A DNA stretch of 64,000 nt from positions 1,913,871 through 1,977,870 of the forward strand of contig NZ_CP136574.1 in the NCBI RefSeq assembly GCF_035195345.1, read 5' to 3'. Positions 9,388 through 16,476 of this stretch are shown here, one piece after another. Position 1 is the stretch's first letter. Each line of letters starts with the position of its first letter. Source of the stretch: Flavobacterium sp. (GTDB lineage Bacteria; Bacteroidota; Bacteroidia; Flavobacteriales; Flavobacteriaceae). Below the pieces are notes generated by a model. The model ran no database searches. It worked only from the letters and a program-made list of their open reading frames with translations, and had not been told where the DNA came from. A program made the position numbers and the translations under genes.

Positions 9388-10929
9388 ATGGCAAAACAAG
9401 ACGATATATTTAAGAATGTAGTTTCGCATGCAAAAGAGTACGGATTTATTTTTCCGTCAAGCGAAATTTACGATGGTTTAAGCGCGGTATATGACTACGC
9501 CCAAAATGGTGTGGAGTTAAAAAAGAACATCCGCGAATATTGGTGGAAAGCAATGGTGCAAATGCACGAAAATATTGTAGGTTTAGACGCTGCAATTTTG
9601 ATGCATCCAACTACATGGAAAGCTTCAGGTCACGTAGATGCTTTTAACGATCCATTAATTGATAATAAAGATTCTAAAAAAAGATACCGTGCCGATGTTT
9701 TAATTGAGGATTACGCCGAAAAATTAAATCAAAAAGCACAAAAAGAAATTGACAAAGCACGCGAACGTTTTGGCGCTTCCTTTGATGAAGAGCAATACAA
9801 AACTACGAATCCACGTGTGATGGAATACTTGTCTAAAAAGAAAGAAATTCTTGAAAGAATGGCGCGTTCTTTAGAGACCGAAAACCTTGCTGATGTAAAA
9901 GCTTTAATCGAAGAATTAGAGATTGCTTGTCCAGATAGTGGTTCAAAAAATTGGACCGATGTGAAGCAATTCAACTTAATGTTCGGAACAAAATTAGGAG
10001 CTTCTGCTGAAAACGCAATGGATTTATACTTGCGTCCAGAAACAGCTCAAGGTATTTTCGTAAACTTTTTAAACGTTCAAAAAACCGGTCGTATGAAAAT
10101 TCCGTTCGGGATTGCTCAAACAGGTAAAGCGTTTAGAAACGAAATTGTTGCAAGACAATTTATTTTCCGTATGCGTGAGTTTGAACAAATGGAAATGCAG
10201 TTTTTCGTGAAACCAGGAGAAGAAATGAAATGGTACGAATACTGGAAAACAACACGTTTAAATTGGCATTTATCGCTTGGTTTAGGAAAGGAAAATTATC
10301 GTTTCCACGACCATGAAAAATTAGCTCACTATGCTAACGCTGCGGCTGATATCGAATTCAATTTCCCATTCGGATTTAAAGAATTGGAAGGAATTCACTC
10401 GAGAACCGATTTCGATTTAAAAGCACACGAACAATTTTCAGGTAAAAAATTACAATATTTTGATAACGACACGAATTCAAACTATACACCGTATGTCGTA
10501 GAAACTTCAGTTGGTTTAGATAGAATGTTCTTAGCGGTTTTCTCTAAAGCGTTACAAGAAGAAACGTTAGAAGATGGTTCAACTAGAACAGTTTTACGTT
10601 TGCCTTCAGTTTTAGCACCTACAAAAGCAGCAGTTTTGCCATTGGTTAAAAAAGATGGTTTGCCAGAAGTTGCCAATAAAATCATCGAAGATTTAAAATG
10701 GGATTTCAATGTCGCTTACGATGAAAAAGATGCGGTAGGAAGACGTTACAGAAGACAAGACGCTTTAGGAACGCCATTCTGTATTACGGTTGATCATCAA
10801 ACCTTAGAAGATGAAACAGTAACAATCCGTCACAGAGATTCTATGCAACAAGATAGAGTGAAGATTTCAGAATTACGCAATATCATCAATAATGAAGTTT
10901 CTATGCGAAACTGGTTGATGAAAATGTAA
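9388..10929 (+). CDS. glyS: Glycine-tRNA ligase
   Basis: This 513-residue class II aminoacyl-tRNA synthetase charges tRNA-Gly with glycine using ATP. It is the single-chain dimeric type found in Bacteroidota, not the split alpha/beta type of E. coli. Class II motif 2 is seen in FRNEIVARQFIFRMREFEQMEM, and motif 3 in the TSVGLDRMFLAVF segment. The C-terminal anticodon-binding domain starts near residue 410 (KAAVLPLVKKDGLPEVANKI). It is followed by a long perfect inverted repeat that should terminate transcription. Confidence 0.96.
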   Translation: MAKQDDIFKNVVSHAKEYGFIFPSSEIYDGLSAVYDYAQNGVELKKNIREYWWKAMVQMHENIVGLDAAILMHPTTWKASGHVDAFNDPLIDNKDSKKRYRADVLIEDYAEKLNQKAQKEIDKARERFGASFDEEQYKTTNPRVMEYLSKKKEILERMARSLETENLADVKALIEELEIACPDSGSKNWTDVKQFNLMFGTKLGASAENAMDLYLRPETAQGIFVNFLNVQKTGRMKIPFGIAQTGKAFRNEIVARQFIFRMREFEQMEMQFFVKPGEEMKWYEYWKTTRLNWHLSLGLGKENYRFHDHEKLAHYANAAADIEFNFPFGFKELEGIHSRTDFDLKAHEQFSGKKLQYFDNDTNSNYTPYVVETSVGLDRMFLAVFSKALQEETLEDGSTRTVLRLPSVLAPTKAAVLPLVKKDGLPEVANKIIEDLKWDFNVAYDEKDAVGRRYRRQDALGTPFCITVDHQTLEDETVTIRHRDSMQQDRVKISELRNIINNEVSMRNWLMKM

Positions 10930-10960
10930 TCAAAGTATTAAGATTTAAGTACTAAGAATT

Positions 10961-11010
10961 AATACAAAACCCAAAATTTCATTTGAAATTTTGGGTTTTG
11001 TATTTTCTAA
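10961..11010 (+). terminator. glyS terminator with a 21-bp perfect stem
   Basis: The arm at 10961-10981 (AATACAAAACCCAAAATTTC plus A) is matched exactly by its reverse complement at 10984-11004, with almost no loop, then a T-rich tail. Two short phrases (AAGTATTAAGA, AAGTACTAAGA) sit between the stop codon and the stem. Confidence 0.85.
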
Positions 11011-11017
11011 TGTATTC

Positions 11018-11325
11018 GGTTTTCCAATAGCTTCATTTCGAGTATTTTGTATTTGGAAAGCCTTAGATTTTCAAATACAAAATGTATCGAGAACAACTGA
11101 AAATAAATCGTTGCTATAGTTTTCGATACAATTTTATAAACCAAAAATTAGCATTTTTACTTCATAAAATCACTCGAATCGACGGTGGTTTTATATCGTT
11201 ACTATAGTTCTGAAAAATCAGTTTTCCAATAGCGTCATTTCGAGTGTTTTGTATTTGGAAAGCCATAGATTTACAAATACAATATGTATCGAGAACAACT
11301 GAAAACAAATCGTTGCTATAGTTCT
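11018..11325. repeat. Palindromic repeat array, left half (units A1-B1-A2)
   Basis: Three related units of about 90-105 bp are joined in alternating orientation: A1 at 11018-11120, B1 at 11121-11210 on the other strand, and A2 at 11219-11325. Each unit read in its own direction has TTCGAGTG, a variable hairpin core and GTATCGAGAAC. In A2 the core arms are TTGTATTTG and CAAATACAA. A1 and A2 are nearly identical over 100 bp. This arrangement is like the BIME/REP elements of other bacteria. No protein-coding content is supported. Confidence 0.85.
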
Positions 11326-11435
11326 AAAAAAGAAATTCACAGTTGTCATTTGAATATGCCTCCAAAAGTTAAACATTTTTAGGGGTATTATTTTTGGAAT
11401 AAATTTTGTATATTTGTTTGTTAAAGACTACTATT

Positions 11436-11642
11436 ATGGAAGTAATTATAAAATTTGACCAACGTAAAAAAGAGACTAAAGCACTGCTTGAGTATCTTAA
11501 AAGTTTACCATACATAAAGGTTGAAACCCATGAACCTCGTTATAATGCTGCAACTGAAAAAGCTATTCAAGACGCCAAAAAGGGAATTGGTGTAACCGAA
11601 GTAAAAAGTGTAGATGAGTTGTTTAAGAAATTAAGCGCATAG
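11436..11642 (+). CDS. Antitoxin-like protein paired with YafQ-type toxin
   Basis: This small protein has 68 residues, is rich in Lys and Glu, and has the C-terminal VKSVDELFKKL helix, a pattern often seen in antitoxins that wrap around RelE-type toxins. The ATG at 11436 is preferred over the upstream TTG at 11406. Its TAG stop overlaps the GTG start of the toxin by one base (TAGTG), showing translational coupling. By analogy it would neutralise the toxin and repress the operon. The family assignment rests mainly on context. Confidence 0.75.
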   Translation: MEVIIKFDQRKKETKALLEYLKSLPYIKVETHEPRYNAATEKAIQDAKKGIGVTEVKSVDELFKKLSA

Positions 11643-11914
11643 TGTATTCTATTTCATTTACTAATAAGTTCAAAAAAGACTACAAACTTTGTGTAAAGCG
11701 TGGTTATGATATTGAAAAATTACAAACAGTAATTACATTATTAAAAGAAACTGGAAAGTTGCCAGCACAATATAAACCTCACAAATTATCGGGAAATTAT
11801 ACTGGATTATGGGAATGTCATATAAAACCCGATTGGTTATTAGTTTGGTTGCAAGATGATAACAAACTAACACTAATCCTTACAAATACTGGAACTCACA
11901 GCGATTTATTTTAG
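11642..11914 (+). CDS. YafQ/RelE-type toxin (ribosome-dependent mRNA interferase)
   Basis: This 90-residue protein fits the YafQ branch of the RelE superfamily, which cuts mRNA in the ribosomal A site. Residues matching the known YafQ active site are visible: H47 (HKLSG), H60, D64 and W65 (CHIKPDWL), H86 and F90 (THSDLF). It starts with GTG at 11642. The conserved active-site set suggests the toxin is intact. The pair sits inside an array of intergenic repeats, which suggests acquisition by transfer. Confidence 0.9.
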   Translation: MYSISFTNKFKKDYKLCVKRGYDIEKLQTVITLLKETGKLPAQYKPHKLSGNYTGLWECHIKPDWLLVWLQDDNKLTLILTNTGTHSDLF

Positions 11915-12000
11915 TTGCTTATTTGCCGAACTGTATTGTAGAAAATCAATAAAAATTACTTGTAAATATCTGTTTTAGGACGAGCCAAAAATCACCTTAT

Positions 12001-12290
12001 TAGTTCTCGATACAATTTACAAAGCAAAAATTAGCATTTTTCCTTCATAAAATCACTCAAATTGATGGTGGTTTTATATCGTTCCTATAGTTCTACTAAA
12101 TCAGTTTTCCACTTTCGTCCCTTCGAGTGTTTTTCATAAAATTGCCTTAGCTATTTTGTAAAAAATGTATCGAGAACAACTGAAAACAAATCGTTACTAT
12201 AGTTCTCGATACAATTTTACAAAGCAAAAATTAGCATTTTTCCTTCATAAAATCACTCCAAGTGACGTTTGATTAATTCGTTTCTATTGT
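12001..12290. repeat. Palindromic repeat array, right half (units B2-A3-B3)
   Basis: B2 (12001-12092), A3 (12101-12203) and B3 (12204-12290) continue the alternating array after the toxin-antitoxin insert. A3 has a different hairpin core (CATAAAATTGCC with TATTTTGTA) from A1 and A2. TGTATCGAGAAC at 12166-12177 and GTTCTCGATACA at 12202-12213 form a perfect 12-bp inverted repeat where A3 meets B3. B2 and B3 share TTAGCATTTTTCCTTCATAA. The array ends just before the stop of thiL. Confidence 0.85.
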
Positions 12291-12303
12291 TTTTTACTGA
12301 AAA

Positions 12304-13350
12304 TTACTCACTTAAAGCATTCCATCCTCTAGCTTTCAATTCAATCTTCGTATTCGCTCTGGTAATTAAATGATTCCCTTCTTGAGCATCAACCATGTGT
12401 CCGATGATGGTGAAATTTGGATTCCCTTTAATTTTGTCAAAATCTTCCATGGCAATGGTGAATAACAATTCGTAATCTTCGCCACCGCTTAAGGCTATTG
12501 TGGTAATGTCTAAATTGAATTCTTCACACACATTAATCAACTGCGGATCCACAGGAATTTTCTCTTCGTATAAATTACAACCTACATTACTTTGTTTGCA
12601 TAAATGTAAAATTTCAGACGATAAACCATCCGAAATATCAATCATAGCAGTTGGTTTAATTTCTAATTTTTCTAATAATTCTTTAACATCGTTACGTGCT
12701 TCTGGTTTTAACTGACGTTCGATTAAATATGTGTAATCATCTAAAACGGGTTGGTTGTTTGGATTTACTTGGAATACTTGTTTTTCGCGTTCTAAAACTT
12801 GTAATCCCATGTAAGCCGCACCAATATCGCCAGAAACGACTAATAAGTCGGTTACTTTTGCGCCATTTCGATACACAATATCTTCTAAATTAGCTTCACC
12901 AATAGCTGTAATACTAATAATTAATCCTTTTTGAGAAGAAGTCGTATCACCACCAATTACATCCACATTGTATATTTTTGAGGCCAATGCAATACCTTCA
13001 AATAATTCTTCCAAAGCTTCCAATGGAAAACGATTCGATACTGCTATCGAAACCGTAATCTGTTTTGGAGTCGCATTCATGGCGCAAATATCAGAAACAT
13101 TGGCTACAACGGCTTTGTATCCTAAGTGTTTTAAAGGCATATACGCCAAATCAAAATGAACACCTTCTACTAATAAATCAGTAGAAATTACCGCTTTTTT
13201 ATCGCCAAAATCTAATACAGCTGCATCGTCTCCAATGCTTGTAAGTGTTGACTCGTGTGTAATGGCAAAGTTTTTAGTTAAATGTTCAATTAAGCCAAAT
13301 TCACCTAATTGCGACAAACTGGTTCTTGATTGGTCTTTATTTTCTAACAT
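12304..13350 (-). CDS. thiL: Thiamine-phosphate kinase
   Basis: This 348-residue enzyme phosphorylates thiamine monophosphate to thiamine diphosphate, the last step of cofactor synthesis. The AIR-synthase-like N-terminus shows TSIGDDAAVLDF and the STDLLVEGVHFDL segment, followed by GGDTTSSQKG and the SGGEDYELLFTI motif near the C-terminus. These are the standard ThiL ATP and magnesium sites. It is next to recX on the same strand with 79 bp between. No TPP riboswitch is evident upstream. Confidence 0.95.
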   Translation of the reverse strand: MLENKDQSRTSLSQLGEFGLIEHLTKNFAITHESTLTSIGDDAAVLDFGDKKAVISTDLLVEGVHFDLAYMPLKHLGYKAVVANVSDICAMNATPKQITVSIAVSNRFPLEALEELFEGIALASKIYNVDVIGGDTTSSQKGLIISITAIGEANLEDIVYRNGAKVTDLLVVSGDIGAAYMGLQVLEREKQVFQVNPNNQPVLDDYTYLIERQLKPEARNDVKELLEKLEIKPTAMIDISDGLSSEILHLCKQSNVGCNLYEEKIPVDPQLINVCEEFNLDITTIALSGGEDYELLFTIAMEDFDKIKGNPNFTIIGHMVDAQEGNHLITRANTKIELKARGWNALSE

Positions 13351-13365
13351 GGATTATTTTTTTTG

Positions 13366-13373
13366 CAAAGATA
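13366..13373 (-). promoter_or_regulatory. -7 promoter element of thiL
   Basis: The minus strand reads TATCTTTG here, 15 nt before the thiL ATG. The -33 TTG is not at the usual distance, so the site is only partly supported. Confidence 0.4.
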
Positions 13374-13381
13374 GGGTTAAT

Positions 13382-13460
13382 GTGTCAATTTGACGATATG
13401 CCAATGAGTCAATTATTCGACACATTGCCTCATTGGCACATTGTCTCATTGTCTAATTCA
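13382..13460. repeat. Short-period intergenic repeat running into the recX 3' end
   Basis: The plus strand carries imperfect repeats of an 8-11 nt phrase built on CATTG: CCAATGAGTCAATT, CATTGCCTCATTGGC, CATTGTCTCATTG, then TCTAATT. The same type of phrase recurs at 30661-30695. The recX stop codon lies within it. Confidence 0.6.
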
Positions 13461-13921
13461 TTCAACTTCTCATAAATCAAATTCGTTTCATAGCCTTTAC
13501 GAAGTAAGAAATCTACAAATTTTTTATTCTTTTTTGGGCCTTTTGGCGCGGTAATACTTTCCCAATTTTTCTCCGCTAATTTGTGGAAATTTTCTATATA
13601 AACAGTCTCAGGAATCTCTTTTAAAGCAGTTTGAATATTTCGAGAAGAGATGTTTCGAAATTTTAATTCGTTTACAATGCGGTTTTTACCCCAAAATTTA
13701 TAATTGTGTTTGCCGCGAACAAAACTCTGGGCAAATCGTTCTTCATTGATGAAATTATTTTCGATAAGATAGGTTAAAATTTCATCTTTTTCCGATTGAT
13801 TACGACTAAACGAATACAGTTTTTCTTCTACTTCTTTGTAACAACGCTCTTGGTAAGCGCAGTAATATTCCATCTTAGCTCGAATTTCATCTATATTTAT
13901 TGGTTTAAAATCCCTTTTCAT
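13430..13921 (-). CDS. recX: Regulatory protein RecX
   Basis: This 163-residue all-helical protein belongs to the RecX family, which binds RecA filaments and limits recombination and SOS activity. The three tandem three-helix repeats are recognisable (YYCAYQERCYKEVEEKL, then FINEERFAQSFVRGKHNYK, then IVNELKFRNISSRNI). The GKNRIVNELK block is the conserved signature. The last residues, after LNELDNE, are encoded by the intergenic repeat, so the C-terminus has probably been remodelled. A TATTTTTG element on the minus strand (13936-13943) lies 14 nt before the ATG. There is no recA nearby. Confidence 0.9.
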   Translation of the reverse strand: MKRDFKPINIDEIRAKMEYYCAYQERCYKEVEEKLYSFSRNQSEKDEILTYLIENNFINEERFAQSFVRGKHNYKFWGKNRIVNELKFRNISSRNIQTALKEIPETVYIENFHKLAEKNWESITAPKGPKKNKKFVDFLLRKGYETNLIYEKLNELDNETMCQ

Positions 13922-13975
13922 ATGCTGTATTTTTTCAAAAATAAGTAATTTACCGCTACTTTATAGATTATTACA

Positions 13976-14008
13976 TTGAGTTTTGTTATTTATTTTTTCG
14001 TATTTTTG
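13976..14008 (+). promoter_or_regulatory. Bacteroidota-type promoter of the M20 dipeptidase gene
   Basis: TTG at 13976-13978, a 22-nt spacer and TATTTTTG at 14001-14008 match the consensus. The ATG at 14029 follows 20 nt later. Confidence 0.65.
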
Positions 14009-14028
14009 AACTTTATCAATTCAAAAAA

Positions 14029-15417
14029 ATGGACAATATAAAACAATACGTTCAAGAAAATAAAGAGCGTTTCTTAAATGAATTAATTGAGCTTTTAAAG
14101 ATTCCTTCTGTAAGTGCGGATAGTGCTTATGCTCATGATGTGGTAGTAACTGCCGAGGCTGTAAAAGAAAGTTTAGTAAAAGCAGGATGTGATTTTGTAG
14201 AACTTTGCGAAACACCAGGTTATCCGATAGTTTACGGAGAAAAAATAATAAATAAGAATTTGCCAACAGTTTTAGTGTATGGTCATTACGATGTGCAACC
14301 ACCAGATCCAATGGAATTATGGACATCACCACCCTTTGAGCCTGTTATTAAGACTACAGAAATTCATCCAGAAGGCGCTATTTTTGCGCGTGGTGCATGT
14401 GATGATAAAGGTCAAATGTATATGCATGTGAAAGCTTTTGAATACATGATTCAAAATAATTGCTTGCCATGTAATGTAAAATTTATGATTGAAGGTGAGG
14501 AAGAAGTAGGTTCAAAAAGCTTGGGTTGGTTTGTAGAAAGAAATCAAGAAAAATTGGCTAACGATGTAATCTTAATTTCGGATACTGGAATGATTTCAAA
14601 TCAACAGCCTTCTATTACAACAGGTTTGAGAGGTTTGAGTTATGTTGAGGTAGAAGTTACAGGACCTAATAGAGATTTACACTCTGGTTTATATGGTGGC
14701 GCAGTTGCAAATCCAATCAATGTGTTGACCAAAATGATAGCTTCGTTACACGATGAAAATAATCACATTACTATTCCTGGTTTTTATGACAAAGTAGAAG
14801 AATTATCGGCTGCTGAAAGAGCTGAAATGGCAAAAGCCCCTTTTTCATTAGAAAAATATAAAAATGCTTTAGCTATTGACGAAGTTTATGGAGAAGCAGG
14901 ATATGTAACTAATGAAAGAAATTCTATTCGTCCTACTTTAGATGTAAACGGAATTTGGGGTGGATATACTGGTGAAGGAGCTAAAACAGTTATTGCAAGT
15001 AAAGCATTTGCTAAAATATCAATGCGTTTAGTGCCAAACCAAGATTGGGAAGAAATTACTCTGTTATTCAAAAATCATTTTGAAAGTATCGCGCCAAAAT
15101 CGGTTAAAGTAAAAGTAACGCCTCATCATGGAGGACAAGGCTATGTTACACCAATTGACAGCGTTGGATATAGAGCGGCAAATAAAGCTTATACAGAGAC
15201 TTTTGGAGTTCCTGCTATTCCAGTTCGTTCTGGGGGTAGTATTCCTATTGTTGCTTTATTTGAAAAAGAATTAAAGTCTAAAACGATTTTAATGGGATTT
15301 GGATTAGATAGTGATGCAATTCACTCACCCAATGAACATTTTGGAGTTTTCAATTACCTAAAAGGAATCGAAACCATTCCATTATTCTACAAGTATTTCA
15401 CTGAAATGACAAAATAA
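14029..15417 (+). CDS. M20-family dipeptidase
   Basis: This 462-residue zinc peptidase is of the M20 family, in the group with bacterial dipeptidases and carnosinase-like enzymes, and should cleave dipeptides in the cytoplasm. Metal-binding blocks are visible in order: VYGHYDVQPPDP near residue 85, ARGACDDKGQ near 123, IEGEEEVGS near 153, and ILISDTGM near 180. The dimerisation (lid) domain begins near residue 200. It is 107 bp from the divergent recX and ends at a shared terminator with ribF. The precise substrate is unknown. Confidence 0.93.
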   Translation: MDNIKQYVQENKERFLNELIELLKIPSVSADSAYAHDVVVTAEAVKESLVKAGCDFVELCETPGYPIVYGEKIINKNLPTVLVYGHYDVQPPDPMELWTSPPFEPVIKTTEIHPEGAIFARGACDDKGQMYMHVKAFEYMIQNNCLPCNVKFMIEGEEEVGSKSLGWFVERNQEKLANDVILISDTGMISNQQPSITTGLRGLSYVEVEVTGPNRDLHSGLYGGAVANPINVLTKMIASLHDENNHITIPGFYDKVEELSAAERAEMAKAPFSLEKYKNALAIDEVYGEAGYVTNERNSIRPTLDVNGIWGGYTGEGAKTVIASKAFAKISMRLVPNQDWEEITLLFKNHFESIAPKSVKVKVTPHHGGQGYVTPIDSVGYRAANKAYTETFGVPAIPVRSGGSIPIVALFEKELKSKTILMGFGLDSDAIHSPNEHFGVFNYLKGIETIPLFYKYFTEMTK

Positions 15418-15420
15418 AAA

Positions 15421-15457
15421 AAAATTCCCGATGTTCATCTACATCGGGAATTTTTTA
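15421..15457. terminator. Bidirectional terminator between the dipeptidase gene and ribF
   Basis: TTCCCGATGT and ACATCGGGAA form a 10-bp stem around the loop TCATCT, with A on the left and T on the right. It can serve both converging genes. Confidence 0.85.
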
Positions 15458-15466
15458 GTAAAATAG

Positions 15467-16399
15467 CTAAATCAAATTCTTAAGATAGTTTTGAGAAAAA
15501 GCTTTGTCGTGTTCAAGTTGGATTTTTAATTCATCAATGTTGCTGAATTTTTGTTCTTCTCGAATGTGTTTCAGTATAGAGATTTGTATATTTTCTCCAT
15601 AAATATCCTGATTTAGTTCAAAAAAATGAACTTCAATGGTTTGTTCGTTATCACCAATAGTTGGGTTGTTTCCAATGTTCATCATCCCAAAATAAACAAT
15701 ATTATTTATAGCACTAGAAACAACATAAACGCCATTTTTAGGCAGTAATTTGTAGTTTTCATTTATCTCGATATTCGCTGTAGGAAAACCTATAGTTCTT
15801 CCTATTTTTTTACCTTCAATCACTTTTCCCGAAATAAAATAGGAATAGCCTAAATATTGATTGGCTAATTTAACATCGCCTTCTAATAAAGCTTTTCTAA
15901 TTTTAGTGGAACTAATTGCAATTTCATCAATTTCTTCAGCACCAATTTGTGCTACTTCAAAATCATATTTTTCGCCAAATGAAATCAAATCATTAATATC
16001 AGCGGTTCTGTTTTTTCCAAAACGATGATCATAACCAATAATAATTTTATGGATGTTTAATTGGTCTACTAAAATGTTTTTTACAAATTCTTCAGCAGAT
16101 AAATTAGAAAAAGCGGTATCAAATGGATGAATAATTAAGGCGTCAATTCCGTAATTTTCAAGTAGTGTTGCTTTTTCATCAATGGTGTTTAATAATTTAA
16201 TAGCAACGTCTTGTTGTAGTACCATTCTTGGGTGAGGAAAAAAGGTAAGGACAACTGTTTCATATGCTCCTTTATTTGTTGCTTGAGTCAATTTATCTAG
16301 TATAGATTTATGTCCTAGATGAACTCCGTCAAAAGTACCAATTGTTACAATTGTTTTTCTTGAACTGGTAAAAGATGTAAGTGAATTGTATATTTTCAA
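15467..16399 (-). CDS. ribF: Bifunctional riboflavin kinase/FAD synthetase
   Basis: This 310-residue enzyme makes FMN from riboflavin and then FAD. The N-terminal nucleotidyltransferase half has GTFDGVHLGHKSIL at about residues 22-35 and GYDHRFGKNR near 115. The C-terminal kinase half has GKKIGRTIGFPTANI near 197. The frame starts with TTG at 16399; the next Met is internal to the catalytic domain, so the TTG start is required for a full N-terminus. It lies alone, converging with the dipeptidase gene. Confidence 0.95.
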   Translation of the reverse strand: MKIYNSLTSFTSSRKTIVTIGTFDGVHLGHKSILDKLTQATNKGAYETVVLTFFPHPRMVLQQDVAIKLLNTIDEKATLLENYGIDALIIHPFDTAFSNLSAEEFVKNILVDQLNIHKIIIGYDHRFGKNRTADINDLISFGEKYDFEVAQIGAEEIDEIAISSTKIRKALLEGDVKLANQYLGYSYFISGKVIEGKKIGRTIGFPTANIEINENYKLLPKNGVYVVSSAINNIVYFGMMNIGNNPTIGDNEQTIEVHFFELNQDIYGENIQISILKHIREEQKFSNIDELKIQLEHDKAFSQNYLKNLI

Positions 16400-16415
16400 A
16401 ATGATAATTTAATGC

Positions 16416-16459
16416 AAAGTAAAAAAAGGATTGAACGCATTCAATCCTTTTTTTACTTT
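16416..16459. terminator. Terminator of the M43 protease gene, 19-bp perfect stem
   Basis: The arm at 16416-16434 and its exact reverse complement at 16441-16459 enclose a 6-nt loop. The stem contains runs of A and T, so it can act in both directions. It follows the protease gene and precedes ribF on the minus strand. Confidence 0.85.
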
Positions 16460-16476
16460 ATAAATATTTTATAAAA

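Larger units (their letters stand above)
11326..12000. mobile_element. Toxin-antitoxin insertion in the repeat array, with 7-bp flanking duplication
   Basis: A 675-bp segment carrying the toxin-antitoxin pair interrupts the repeat array exactly at an A/B junction. TAGTTCT occurs on the left at 11319-11325 and again at 12001-12007. Removing the insert and one TAGTTCT restores an A-B junction like those elsewhere in the array (CTATAGTTCTCGATACAA). No transposase and no terminal inverted repeats are visible, so the mechanism is unknown. The non-coding parts, 11326-11435 and 11915-12000, show no further features. Confidence 0.55.

Noticed and set aside
11326..12000. Complete insertion sequence
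   Set aside because: There is a possible target duplication, but no transposase and no terminal inverted repeats.
11018..12290. CRISPR array
   Set aside because: The repeats alternate in orientation, are 90-105 bp long and have no regular unique spacers, and no cas genes are near.
13351..13429. TPP riboswitch before thiL
   Set aside because: Only a -7 element and a short-period repeat are present; no conserved riboswitch core was seen.
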